64,000 nt of DNA from Ignelater luminosus (lineage: Eukaryota; Arthropoda; Insecta; Coleoptera; Elateridae), in assembly GCA_011009095.1 (NCBI GenBank), contig VTPC01090447.1, forward strand, positions 1-64,000, given 5' to 3'. The position numbers were made by a program, and so were the translations under genes. Every line of letters starts with the position of its first letter. Within the stretch, counting starts at the first letter, position 1. A model generated the notes under the pieces. The model did no database searches and had not been told where the DNA came from. It worked only from the letters and a program-made list of their open reading frames with translations. Shown here one piece after another: positions 12,476 to 26,100 of this stretch.

Positions 12476-13881
12476 GTGTCGCCAAATAACCTATACAACC
12501 AAATGGAAGTTGTAAAACAAATCCCAAAAGCGAAAAAAGTGAAGACCACCAAAAATAAATCTGTTGGTTATTGTGCCTACAAAATTGCTAAACTGCTAAA
12601 TGCTGCAAGAGAAGTGATTGAAAGCAACAAAGCCATTTACAGAGCTTCAAAAAACAATTATGTTCTGTGGTCCACATTAAAACGAAATTTGAAGACCAAC
12701 CCTGATATTAATCAACAAAATGCTTTGATACAGAAACAAGGTAAACCTTTTGCCCTTATTCCTGAATTAGAACAGAAACTGTACCACTATATTATAAAAA
12801 TGCATGAGTTAGGTTTCGGTTTAACCATCGCCCAAGTGCAGACTGTAGCGTTTAAGTTAGAAGCAGCCGGCGGCTGGTAAAAAACATTTTTTTAATGCAA
12901 AGAAACGCATTGCAAGTAAATGGTGCTGGACTCTTTTCTGTTCAAGTACTAACTTAATATTAAGAGTTCCTGAAAATTTATCGGCCTACCGAGCTAGTTG
13001 TGCAAATCCTACTTTGATTGCTGGATTTTATTTTGTGCTAAAGAAACTTTACGATAAACTAAATATTGATGAACAACAGTTGAAGAATCATATATGGAAT
13101 GTTGACAAAACAGAACTCCAGTATGTTGTCAAAGGGCCCAGAGTTGTATCTTCAATGGGGAAAAAATACATTTATCGTCATACATACACTGAAAGAGGAG
13201 AAACTCAAACAATCATCGGATGTATCTGTGCTGACAGGTCCTGGATACCACCAACAATAATTTTCAAGGGTGTTCGTTGGAATGACTTGTTTACCTAATA
13301 CTCAAGTCAAATTGTCTATAAGAGGTTGGATTAATGCAGACTTATTTTGTGAATGGTTCCAATTTTTTATTTCTACAATTTCTGTACGACCAATAATTCT
13401 GTTAATGGATTCTCATAGATCACATGTAACTCCTGAAATTATTGACTTAGCGGTTAAATATGATATTTATCTTTTAACTTTCCCATCCCCCACCACACAC
13501 TTATTACAACCCTTGGATGTGGGTGTTTATAAATCTCTAAAACTACATTGGGCCAAAGCAATGACTGATTATATGGCTTCACACCCACACGATAAGCCTA
13601 ATCGATTTAATTTCTTTTCTATTTTTAATATGCCCTTTGTGAACTCTATGTCCACGTACAACATTAAAAGTGCTTTCGAAAAAACTGAAATTTATCCATT
13701 CAACTGCACTAATACACCTAAAGAAGCTACGGTTCCAGCACAGTTAACTGAACCAAGTGTCAAAATGAATCCTATCAATAATTCTTCTCATAACTCTGAA
13801 GTTAATGATTCAGTGACTCATCTTGAAAATTCTATAATTTCGTCCAATGATCAAAATGGAACTTCTGTGACTGATCCATAA
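12476..13881 (+). pseudogene. pogo/Tigger-type (DDE_1) transposase, frameshifted
   Basis: Three overlapping frames together read as one transposase. The N-terminal part (12502-12880) holds a pipsqueak-like helix-turn-helix region (SVGYCAYKIAKLLNAAREVI) and a region ending LEAAGG. After a stop and shift, similarity resumes as FNAKKRIASKWCW. The catalytic core has IWNVDKTELQYV (first D), IILLMDSHRSHV (second D) and THLLQPLDVGVYKSLK (third D), with 35 residues between the last two. A frameshift lies near 13290 where two frames overlap. The tail after 13700 is serine- and asparagine-rich. No clear TIRs were found at either side. Relatives include Tigger-derived and jerky-type proteins; with at least two frame breaks this copy is dead. 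Confidence 0.8.
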
Positions 13882-15148
13882 AAATCATCTCTAATACCAT
13901 CAAAAAAGATTCAAGAGAAAGGAAAAGTGATCCTTCAGCAAAACATGTAACGTCATCTACTTACATTGAAAAACATGACTGGGATATCTTCAAAAGTAGA
14001 AAAGGTGGCAAAAAATTTGTTTTTAAATAAAAAAGAAGGTAAACAATTGCACGCTCAGCCTAAACAAATATAAAATCAACTTAAGCAATGTGTCAACCTG
14101 GAACATCTGGAATTAAAACAAAAACAGTGCAGAGAACCTACCTATTCACCAAATAATTCATATAGGTAAGAGAGTTTTTAAAATGTTTGTCGTGGCAAAC
14201 TCAAACACTAAAGTTAAAAAAAAAAGTCTAAAAAGGCATGTCTAAAACACCTATGAATATGTAGTCATAACCTAGTTTTATTTTCAACATCTTTACAACT
14301 TGCAAAATGACGTTTTTCAATTATTATCACCAGTTTACATTTCCTTGCGCTATTATTTTAATCAGCAATGAAGCAAGAGTAAGAAAGTATTAAAAAGATA
14401 TACAAGGTGTTCCATTTAGAAAAACAAAAGATTGATTGCTATGCTTTTATAAGACACTCTGTATAATTGCAACTAATATTATGAAGTGAAACTTCTCTCA
14501 GCAAAATCTTTGATATTTCTACAAATGATGACTCTATCCTCCATCCACAAATCATTGAAACATCCAGTATGACGAGTATCCAGATTCATTGAACTATAGA
14601 TTTCAATGTTAGAAATATTAAATGGTTGCAGGATCTAAACTGAGATAGGATTTTAAACATTTTGATTTGGGCTTTTGAGCATACTTAATACTAAACAATA
14701 CTGTTAGGAATTAAATCTGAAAGACTGCAGCAAACCAAAATTTAAATACATTTGGATACTTTTCTGGAAATGCTGTGTCTAGCCTCCCAGTACCAGTAAC
14801 CAGTTTTATCCTGGTAAAAATAATGACATCTTATGTTTTGTCTTATTTTGTCAGTGGGTGGTGCAAGAATAGAATGAAACAGATACCTGTTTTATTTATT
14901 TTTTTATTTATAAAACATTGAATAAAACATTTTCTTTGGAGAGAGAACTATTTCACACAGAAAGTTATGTTGTTTTTTAAATACAAGCCTAATATGAAAA
15001 AAACTAGGCAACTGCGAGAGTTGTGTTGTGTTTGTGTACAATTAGAGGAATATCTACCACGTTTTTGGAATTTTATAGAAACTTGAGCATTTTATGTGCT
15101 TTCACAACAGGTACAAATTATGAATACTATTCATACTGCTTTTGGTAT
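13882..15148. other. Non-coding stretch
   Basis: No gene recognised. A 63-bp segment at 14401-14463 starts TACAAGGTGTTCC and ends GACACTCTGTA, which looks like two joined ends of a long-TIR mariner-type element, but it is too short to classify. Confidence 0.4.
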
Positions 15149-16304
15149 TAAAGTGTGTTCTCTCATAAATCCGTCATTAGAAAAACGAAGATTAAAAATT
15201 GACTTGTGTAAATATTTTTTTATTATTATTTTCAAACTTTTAACTGAATACAAATGATATCGAGATTAATAATGTAAACTTAAAAAATTACTTATTTCTA
15301 TAAAAACTAACAACTTTCATGATAAGGCCAGCAATCAGGTTAGTTACGGTTGTATCCGGTAGTTTTTTCAGTATTTTCTTCCAATTTTCTTTAAAAATCT
15401 TTTCATTTCTGGTGATTTTATCCACTTTCCTTAGTTTTTCTTTTTTTGCAATGGTTTTAACACAGGTTTTTTTATAAAAAGATAAAATTTATTGGTTAAG
15501 ACATTCTTTTATATACATCTCTTTGTTTAAAATCTTGGATGTTATGAACGGCGCCCTTATTTTGCCGCAAGTACATATTCCTTGCCATTTTAAGCATTTC
15601 TTGGGAAACTTATCACATTTAACAGTCTTATATTGCTTATCCAGTGTTTTGTGGACTTGAAGATTATAAAATCTTGGTCCAGGTATTTGTCTATGGTCAG
15701 CATAAACGTATGTCTCGTCATCCACTAAAATGCATCCTTTATGTTTGGATAGAATCTTCTCATATAGTTTTCTTGTTCGACTTTTTGCTATTGAATTCTT
15801 CTTTTTGTTCCTGTTTGGCACTTTCTTTACTTTTCTTGTTAAAATATTGCATTTTCTTTTAATTCTGCTTATATTTGACGAAACTGTTTGAAATCTTGCT
15901 GCAATTTCTCCGACAGAAGCATTCTGATGCCTATTATAATATGATATTATCTTTTTCTCCCAAGTAACATTACCTCGCTCCCTTTTTCCAGTACCAGATT
16001 TCCTTTCTGTTGTTTTAGTTTCCCTCCAACGTTTAATTATATTTGAGACCGTAGTTCTTGGCATATTTAACTCTTCAGCAACCGCTGAATACATTTTATT
16101 AGGATTACTTAAATAACTGGAAATCACTTTTCTTCTTTTGATACCATTTTCTTGAAAATTGCAGCTACTCAAACTAACACCTCAATTATACAAATTACAG
16201 ATTATGAATATGATGTTTTGTAAAAACAAAAGAATCCAAATCAAATAGGTGACTTTTATAAATTGTTTTTTTTAATGACGGATTTATGAGAGAACACACT
16301 TTAT
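15149..16304 (-). mobile_element. Tc1/mariner-type deletion derivative with 29-bp TIRs
   Basis: The left end TAAAGTGTGTTCTCTCATAA continues through CCGTCATTA and is matched base for base by the reverse complement of the right end (16274-16304), followed by TA. The TA dinucleotides at both edges fit a TA target duplication. The element is 1.16 kb and carries one transposase remnant on the minus strand. Perfect TIRs suggest recent movement, presumably driven by a complete copy elsewhere. Confidence 0.85.
15288..16172 (-). pseudogene. Tc1/mariner-type transposase lacking part of the catalytic core
   Basis: ATG at 16172 opens a frame of 227 codons: a helix-turn-helix (MPRTTVSNIIKRW), a linker (KSGTGKRER), a second helix-turn-helix (ASVGEIAARFQTVSSNISRI) and the first catalytic block (ILVDDETYVYADHRQIPG). 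It stops after KECLNQ at 15489. Reading on in the same or a neighbouring frame gives ILSFYKKT and then the family's normal C-terminus (KVDKITRNEKIFKENWKKI ... GLIMKVVSFYRNK) with a stop at 15288. The segment that should carry the second and third catalytic residues is absent, so this is an internal deletion. It cannot catalyse transposition. Confidence 0.75.
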
Positions 16305-17716
16305 AGCAGATAGCACATCCAATTGGAAGTTCAATTTCAGAAGAACCCACTTCTTAATCGTATTCCAGGCAACAAATATTAGAATTATAGGTTATGTGAG
16401 ACATGTATCATGAGTTTTGGAAATTCTCCTGAAATATATGATTTTCAATGAGATAGTACTATCATTCAGATTGTTGACTGGTAGAAGATTGGTTCAAGAG
16501 CAAAAATGGTCAAAAAAGGCCCGCTAAGAATTCATAAAACATGAAGGCACTAATACTTATTAAATGCAGGTTGTTATAGTGTTTTTATAAGTTTGAAATG
16601 ACGTCATACTATGCATGATGCGAAATTGTCAAATTATATTCTAAGCCTAACCTCAAATTGAATGACAGCAAAGACTTGGAACAAAAAAGACAATAATTCA
16701 CCTTCAGACTTCAAAGTTCCAGAAAGCTAAGTATCCACCTTCTGGACATTTCAATTTATTGACTTTCCAGTAAGTCTTAGCCTTCTTACACGATATTTTA
16801 CGCGATTTACGCCGATTATTTTACATTTTTCCGTTACACTAAACAAGGTTATGTTTCGCAACTGTTACATATGAAAAATTTACCTGATGATGTTAATCCA
16901 AGAAGTTCTTAGAGTTTCATTTCTTTCAGGCCCATTGAAAAATGTCTTCGTATTTCGATGTTCCAGTCCAACACAACTAGGTAAGTGTTGCAAACATTCA
17001 AATGTCAAGTCAAATACATCATTTTATCTATGACTTACAATAATCATGACAGATGAGTGTTTTATAATTCATAAAACACAGGCATGTTTTCTTTTTTTTT
17101 AATATTGTCAAATATGCTCCAGTCTTCCCTGTATTTGATGATTGTAATGAGCACAGATTGTCCATAAATAGTTGTCCCTTGATAGGTGACTTTGAAATCA
17201 ATGTAAATGAGAATTTTGCGACAACACTATTTACAACCTATACTAAGCTATGATCAAGTATCATAATCTAAGAAGTTAAACATGTACAACATAAATATGT
17301 GACCGGGCCAATAATGTAGGGACCAAAGACATTATACAATATTTATATATTCACTAGGATGGTTTTTAGATCACATTACCTGTTTGCTTTTAATTTAATT
17401 TAATTTAAAAAAGAGTGATAACAGTCTAAATGCTAAGAGAATAACTTGGATTCAATTATAACTGGAATTCATTATTCAATCATGTTAGATTAGCTTTTAA
17501 AGATTCGATTTTAAAATAAAACTGTAAAGGACGTTTACCCGGGTACCATTAGACAAGCGTAAGTGACCCAGATGTCCAGCACGCACTTTTACTAAGCTGC
17601 CAGTAGTCACCAGTAGCAACCCCGAGTGTGTGGTCACCTAAAACCTACATTCGCTTCCATTTAGGTTTTGTTTGTTTTTTTATATTCTTTGGTTGTCATG
17701 AACTCATTTATTCTTA
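16305..17716. other. Non-coding stretch
   Basis: No gene, RNA or repeat with recognisable structure. Confidence 0.45.
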
Positions 17717-18365
17717 TACAGTGTGTCCACATTTCAATGCTCACTATTGGGATCTTGGAAATTATAAGAGATACGAAGTCGGTTAAATTAGAAATGATTT
17801 GGCTATTTTAGAGATCAGTTTACTTATGCTTTTGTTTTTTCGAAAAAGTTCACAGCTTACTAGATATTTGCTAAAAACGAAATTATCTTATGAAGTGAAA
17901 ATCATTTTTCATCATAGTGTGCCATAACTTCTAACACACAAAGTCGTGGAGTTTTATTAAATAAATTCATTTCTTATGCAAAAATTGCTAAAACAAAATA
18001 AATACGCTTTTATGGGGAATTAGATGTTTAGTTGATGCTATCTGTGAATGTTCAATAAATTATCTTAAAAGCGTCTTTTGTTTTGTTTTAGCAATTGTTA
18101 CATAACAAATGTAATTTATCCGACAAAAATCAATGATGTGTTTAAAGCCATGGCACACTAAGTGGGAAATGCTTTTTATTTAAAAAGAAAATAAGATAAT
18201 TTCGTTTTTAGCAAACATCTAGTAAGCCATGAACTTTTTTGAAAAAACAAAAGCATAAGTAAACTAATCTCCAAAATAGCCAAATCTTTTCCAATTTAAC
18301 TGACTTCGTATCTATTACAATTTCCGAGATCCCAACAGTGAACATCGAAATGTGGACTAACTGTA
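17717..18365. mobile_element. Foldback MITE, arms ~300 bp
   Basis: The left end reads TACAGTGTGTCCACATTTCA. The right end, read inward, reads TACAGTTAGTCCACATTTCG. Inverted similarity runs almost to the middle (17717-18012 against 18064-18365), leaving a core of about 50 bp. It has no coding capacity. The CAGTGTGTCC start places it near the long-TIR Tc1/mariner group. Confidence 0.8.
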
Positions 18366-20140
18366 TGTATTTGTCTATTTTGAAGAATCATATACGTTGT
18401 AATGAGTGAATAAATATCATTAGTTCGAACAGATACAATTTTTATTGTTTAAAAAAACTGATTTAGTATTAGGAAGTAAATTCCTTTTAATACTTTGTTA
18501 TTAAAAACTGAGAATAAATAATAATATTATTAATTTACTCATTTATTGTAACTGGTTTTGTTACTAACAGAAGTATTATTAATTTAAACGGCTGAAGGAC
18601 TTTGAGCTATGTCCCTTTGCTCTATTACGGGCGATTTTAGAGCAATAGACACGTAAATAAGTAGCAACAGTAATTTTATGCATGATGTAACAATGTCAAG
18701 AATACAATGTTGTTAATTGCTTCAAGCCAAGTTTTAAAAATTGTTAGTATTTTCACAAATATTTTCTGTTTAACAAATTCTGAAAATATTTAAATAACTC
18801 ATTTCATATTTTACAAAGATGCAGATGCAGATGCATGAAAGTTGACATAAATGACTTATAAATATCAAACAAACTTTTCACTTTGCTTTACAATACTGTT
18901 ATAATAATTATTTGATTCTCAACATAATAATTAAGAATGTATAAAATTTATCAATTTATTATTTAACATTATCCAAATAAATAATTGAAAATTGATTTAA
19001 ATATCTTTACAATATTAACAATTTAGATTTTATTCACAAGTCAATAATTTCTTCTAACTTTACAAAAATCAAAAGTAAATAACTGAAATTTATATATTGC
19101 AATTTTACATTATTTTGCACATATAAATTTTTCAACGTGTAGCATGTGTATTTAAATATAAATTTAAATATTGTAGTGTATAGGTGATATAAATTAAAAA
19201 GTAAAAAATGTAATTAAATTATCAAAAATTCTAAAATAGATTTTTATGTTTGTAGCAGTGGTTCTGAAAATTATTACATTTTTCTAGTACTATATCCACT
19301 AGAAAAAAAATTGCTTTTGTTCATATTATACTAAATTACTTCCAAAAATAAATAAATTTCCTAATACTTTTGGAAACAAACTTCCAATATGAAATTTATA
19401 AAAGTTCAAACTTACCAAAAATAATTTTAATTTGATGGTTTTTGAGTAAAAATGTATCTTTTTTTACAAAAAGTGATTTTTTGTATATTTATCTATTTAA
19501 TGGAGTGATGCTTATAAGTATGGAGGAGACATATATTTTATATAGAAGACTCGATATTGTTACAATTATTATTATTCTTACTTTGCAGCTTTTCGAATAT
19601 ATGCCTATAAGAAATTTACATTTCACATTCACAAATAATACCTTTCAATCTTTTCTATTAGAAATTCAATAGAAAAGAAACAGAAGAAATTTTAAATAAA
19701 ATTCAAATTAACTTTTTAAACCACATTCCACAATTCCAATTACACAAAACTGAGATATACCAAAGCAAACAATTTTTGCTTGGTATTGAATCAAAACAAA
19801 TATTGCATTAGCCCTAGTGGAATGCTTTCATTAGCATTAAAAAAGAAGAACAGCAGCAATGAGAATTGCTAGGAAATCAAACTGTCTTCAATAATTCGGA
19901 CTTATGTGATCCTAAATGTGGTCAAATATTATTATTTATCAATTCAATGTTTCACTTTAGCACAGTTACTTTTATAAGGGCACGCACAACTGCTTTTACC
20001 TACTTTGCTCTACACTACAAATACTAAAAAGAGAGGATAATTAAAAACACACTACTTTCAGTTAAAAAAAAAAGGAAACTAAAAAGAAACTAAAAAACAA
20101 AACTAGAAACAAATGTCTACACTACAAAGTGTTACATTCA
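18366..20140. other. AT-rich stretch 3' of tafazzin
   Basis: No gene recognised. Part of 19.9-20.1 kb should be the tafazzin 3' untranslated region, as transcription comes from the right, but no confident poly(A) signal was picked out. Confidence 0.4.
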
Positions 20141-23100
20141 TCATGATTTAAATTTAAAATACTTTTGGTGTAAAATCTCTGTTTCCTCCTTCAATTTCAA
20201 CAGTTCATCTTGTATACGATCTGTGATTTCTTTCCTAGCCTCGACATCCGTCGCTTTTCTTTCCCTCAGCACCTTTACTATTTCTGTGAAATCTATTGGA
20301 TTACCAAAATTAAAAGTAAGATTCTTCCTTAGTCTCAACATATATGGTGGATAATTTGGTAAAACATCGTCCATTCCTATATGCCATATAGGAATTACAA
20401 TCGGTGTAATTGGCGATTCAAATATCATTCTACCAATACCCCATTTTAATCGCATGTTTTCTTTTGTCATGTTCACTTTTCCTGAAAACAAACAGAAATT
20501 AATTAATGTGAATTTCACAGTACAAGAATAAAACATGTTTTATAGCTTTTTATAAATTACTATCAACCACAATGACCTTACTTATATTTGTGCAACGAAA
20601 ATGCAAATTTAACCTTAAACTTATTTAAGTTCTCTAAACTTGGAACGAAATTTTAAATTATACTATAAATGGCCTCATAACTATAGGAAGTAAATATCAT
20701 AAACTTGAATTTTATAGGTTAAATTTTGAATAGATTAGCATTCATTTCATTTTAATAAAAAGCAAAACAATTGAGTTGCATAACTATAAACCTTCGATCA
20801 ATTTAATGTTCCTAATAAAATAATTTTGAGAAATCTACTTTTCGTTAATCTACAAGTAATTTAATTTTCCATTATACAGGATGTCTCCAAAAGGTTGGGA
20901 CATAGCTTAACTGCAGACTCCTGGGATAAAAATAAGAAGATTTAACCCAACTTACCTATATCCAAAATCGTCTCGTTAAGTTAGTACAAGGCAACAAAGT
21001 TTTTTGAAAAAAAATTAATTTTGCGTATAAAAATAGTAGGCTTTGATCGATTTTTATAATTTTTGGTATGGCATGTTTTGTGACTATAAGTCACGTTTCG
21101 AGATGGTTTTGGTCTTCATCAGTAAGTTGTAAGTGTATTAAACAAGAATGTTGCAGTACAAATTTGTTGATAACTTTTTAGTGCCTCGGCTAAGAACTTT
21201 CAATTGTTTTTTCCAAAGCGATATTTTTTTTAGAAACATTTTTTGTATCTTTGTAATTCTTGATAACGCTTAAGGTTATGACATCACATGTAATGAAAGG
21301 TTTATTAGTGATAACTAATCTAAAATTACAACCAAAAAAAATGCTAAACTAATTACCTAATTTTTATCACACTGAACTTCTATCATTTTGACATGTAACT
21401 AACAAATGATACTGATTTGCCATTTTAAGATAGGTATTCTGGCTAACTAGATTATTTCTAGATTGTTCCTATCAAAAAAGCATGATCATCAAATTTTATT
21501 TTTTTGCGGACAAATCTTAAGCGTTATCAAAAATTGCAAAGATACAAACAATGTTTCTAAAGAAAGCATCTTTTTGAAAAAAAAAATTGAAAGTTCTCAA
21601 CCTAGGCACTAAAAAGTTATCAACAAATCTGTACTGCGACATTCTTGTTTAATACACTTACAACTTACTGATGAAGACCAAAACCATCTCGAAACGTGAC
21701 TTGTAGTCACAAAACATGCCATACCAAAAATTATAAAAATCGATCAAAGCCTACTATTTTTATCCGCAAAATTAATTTTTTTCAAAAAAACTGTTGTTTC
21801 GTTCTAACTTTTAGAGACGATTTTGGATATAGGTAAGTTGGGTTAAATCTTCTTATTTTTATCCCAGGAGTCTGCAGTTAAGCCAAGTCCCAACCTTTTG
21901 GAGACACCCTGTATAATTTGTTACATGTACGCACAAAACAATGTAACAATGCTATTCTGTTAAATTTTTACATATTTGAATTCCTCATGAAGGATTATTT
22001 AGCATTATTTAAAAAAAAAAGACTTTAGATTAGTAGGCTGTGATTCTCAGTCTGCTTACAATGTATCACTTGTTTTTTACAGAACTCCGCCATAGTCGGT
22101 CCCAAGCCCACATTGAAAGAGGAGGGAATCTCTCTAAAACTGGAAAAGCCGGACCCTAGGGCTGCGGGCACCCCAGCAATTACCCAGCAAGAACACCCAC
22201 TGGAGGGTTGGCATGACTACCTCAAGGAGGCAGCCCCTTCATCATGCTTGGGCATGGAGGCCCAATCCCCCGCCTGCCTGAAATTAACCGATTCAAAGAA
22301 CACAAGCACAAGAAGAACCCGGACTGTCTTTTGGATTAACAACAAGGCAAGGAAATTATGCACTTGGCTACTTGGAATGTTCGAGGATTGTCAGTAAAGG
22401 AGACTGTGGTTTCCTACTGCTTTATTCTGGAGTGGACAGGAATGAGATGCAAGAGAGGGAGTTGGGTTTATAATGCATCCATCAATGAAAGATAACATTA
22501 AAAATTGGAGATTTGTTAATGAAAGAATACATAAATTGGAATGGGGGAGATCAAACTAACACATTTATATCCATATACGCCCCAAATGACACTGCCCCGG
22601 TAACCAACGAAGAACGGTTGTTTGAGAAGCTGCAGTGCATCATAGATGAAAGCACTGGGAGCGACTCACGGAGGCTATGGGGAGCAGGAAAGGAACAACA
22701 ATGGTAATAAGCTAGCTGGGTTCTGTGTCGCCAATAAATCCGCTATTACTAATAGTTTCTTTCCCCATAAGAGTATACGCACTATTACCCAAGAGGAACA
22801 AGGCCAACAGATGATCATGATCCCGGTGCCTGCGTGAAGGGAGAACCGCTAAGGAATGACAATGGAGGAATTTCTCGAGGCTCTTGGAAGGATTAAGTTG
22901 GGAAAATCCCCGGGCCACAATGGAGTAACCCTAGAAATGTTGAAATACATGGGTCAGGGAGGCCAAGAAGTTCTTCTGGCTGTTTTCCAGTTGGCTTATA
23001 AGCAGGGCCAGTCTATTATAATTCCGCTCTTCAAGAAGGGCGACAATAGAAACTATGGGAATTACAAGAGCATCTCCTTGCTCAGTATCCCATGGAAGAT

Positions 23101-26100
23101 ATATGCCAGAAGCCTGGAGGTGAAGCTGTGTATTGCTCTGGACAGCAGGCTGGCAGACTCCCAGTGCAGGTTTCGAGGAGAGGACCCGATATTCATTGTG
23201 CAGCAAATCGGATAGAAGTTGATAGAGCACGGCAGGAAAGTACATCTGGCGTTTATAGAACTCGAGAAGGCTTTTGACCGAGTTCCCAAGGAACTGATCT
23301 AGCAACTGCTGCAAGAATATGGGGTGTTGGAAGATGACATAGCGGCTACCAGCAGTCTGTACAGCAACTGCAGGAGCTATATCAGGACTACTAATGCGGA
23401 GTCACAAGTCAGAAGCCTTTATCACCAATCAAGAATTGAGACAGGGGTGCTCACTTGACAAAAGAATAGTGATTATCTCCAAAACCTTTCAAGATAAGTA
23501 TAGGAACCCTTATATTATTGAATTCGCCTTAGAAATCCCCATCGAAATATGAGGTCATGTACAGGGTGATCCATTTAAAGAAATTCAAGATGGAGGTCGT
23601 ACGAAAAAACAATTCAAGATTTGATCATAATTCTCTTCGCAAAACATGGCAAACAATGCCTACTTTAAGATCTACAAACTTCATTTGTCCATCTCTTACC
23701 GCTTTTGCAGGAGCAGCGTATTTTCATACTTTTTCATAGTGAAGCCCTTGACAAAAGAATAGAGTATCACCAAAATCTTTCAAGATAAGTATAGCAACCC
23801 AAATACCACTGAATTCATCTTAAAAATCCCTATTTAAATAATTAAATCCATTTAAAGAAATTCAATATAGCGACTGTACGAAAAAACAATTAAAGATTTG
23901 TTTTTAATTCCCTTCAAAAAACATGGCGAAGATTACCTACTTTAAGCTCTCCAAATTTTATTTGTCTATTACTTACCGTTTTTGCAGGGGCAGCGTGTTT
24001 CCATACTTTTTATAGACCTTGCACATGTTTGTTTAGTATTAATATGCAATAGTTTGTTTCAATAGTTCATTATTTAATAAATGTAGAATATACAGCGTTC
24101 ACGATGTTTATGAGTTGTATATGGCTGTGGCAGGATGACAGTTTGAGTATTGTAAACCAGGCTGCTTATCTCTTAACTCAGCTTGTAGAATGTTATTGAT
24201 GCTTAATGTAATTTAAGGTTAAGATTTTATGACAGTCTGACCTCACGTTGTTGTCTTTTTTTTGTAACTCTGCAAATATAAGGAAAACTCGATTTCTTTT
24301 TAACAAAACAAAACTAATCGGTACTAAATGTTTATGCAAACTTTTTGATCATATAACGACTCCAAATACAGCTGCAGGTACGGCAATTTTCAGAAAGAAA
24401 AAGGAAACACTTCCAACCTAACAAAATGAAAGCATGGCTTGTTACAACCCAGAAACATCGTGAACGATGTATACCTATATCATTTCGCATACGTAGTGTA
24501 TGATGACCTTTATTTTATGATCAATGTAATTAAAAATGAAAATAGGTTGTAAAGAAAAGATTTTTCCTATTTCCATTTTCAGTTACGTTAAATATATCAT
24601 TTCTAGAATTTATCTTCTTTCATTACATTTTTTCCAACATTTTGCCCTCAAACTGTACCCACCAATGATCTTGTAAGAAATGTAAACTGAAACTGTAGAT
24701 ATTCGTAAGTTATGTTGGACATAAACATTAAATAGAGCTAAGAGTTCAATGGTAGTCATTAATTCTGTGATATTTAGATTTGATTTGTATGTCACTAAAA
24801 AATCTTTTTAAGAATTTTTTAATACAAAGTAACTATTTTAACTATTGGTAAACTTTGATAATTAATCTTAGAAAATATATAGGTGTTAAAGTGTTAACTA
24901 TTAAATACAGAACAATGAAGAGTGCAAACTTCAATGTTTCTTAATTTCAAACTTAATTGTTTTCTTAATTGATTTCGATAATCATTTGTTTACATCAATG
25001 AACTCTAGACCTATCTTTCACAGCATACTATTATTTATGAACTTTGTTTTCAGAATTTACACTCTACCTATCTCTGTGTTAAGTGATTACCTGTTAAGTT
25101 TTAATGACTTCTAAAACTTGAAGCCCTAAACAGAAGAAACTTACATACATTTTAAAAATGTAAACATTCTATTACAGTAGAATATGAAATGTGACACCGA
25201 TCCGTATTGTGTTCTTTATTGTCACATGCATATAGTTAATATGCATTTTTAAGATAGTGAATTTATAAACTTAAAATAATTCACGTGGTAATGATAATAA
25301 CAAAGACATAACATAATTGCATGAGTGTACGATAATGAATGAATTAAACATCCTTATCATAACAGAATAAGATTAATCATTACATATTTTAATATATCAA
25401 ACAATTATTGCTGGTCAGAAAATAATGCAATTATGTGAATTTAGAAAAAATAGAAAATGAACATCAATATGTTTTAGAATTCAAATATGAATTGTATATT
25501 TTTCCCGTAAACATTTGTTCTAGTGTATTCATATCTAATGACAGATTCTGATGAAATAACCCTGAAATTCCAGATAAAATCTCAGCCTCAATATTTTAAA
25601 AATGCTCATCATAATATTTATTTTTATAATGTTACATAAATAATTATTTATTTCAATTTTGAAACTAAACTATTTTTCTATTTTTGTCCCAAAGGGGAAA
25701 AACTAGGTCAATGTCTTTCAACGGCAAAAGATAAGAAATCATGAGAGTATTACTGCAAATAATGCACATCTTTTCTTATTTCATTCTTTAATGAAATTGA
25801 ATATTTCATGCGTTGATTTCAAATTTTCTAAATATTAAACAAAAACATCCTGTGATTTCAAGTCCCTGGGTCAACTATTGAAATGATTTGTTTACAGGTT
25901 TTATTTTTAGATTCCTAATTTATTCAAGGGCTAGAAATTATTAAACCATAAAACTGTAGAAGGTAATTCATAATCTGTATTGTGTCTGATTCAAGATCAA
26001 ATTTCAAAGGTGATTTATAAAATTATAAAGCACATAAAGTAGTAACTTCATTGTAGATAATAAGAATCTACATAATATAAACAGTAGCAGATAATAACCT

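Noticed and set aside
19442-19672. 76-codon plus-strand frame
   Set aside because: AT-driven hydrophobic composition, no homology; probably chance.
22712-23314. Minus-strand frames of 68, 127 and 75 codons
   Set aside because: They are antisense shadows of the GC-rich LINE reverse transcriptase on the plus strand.
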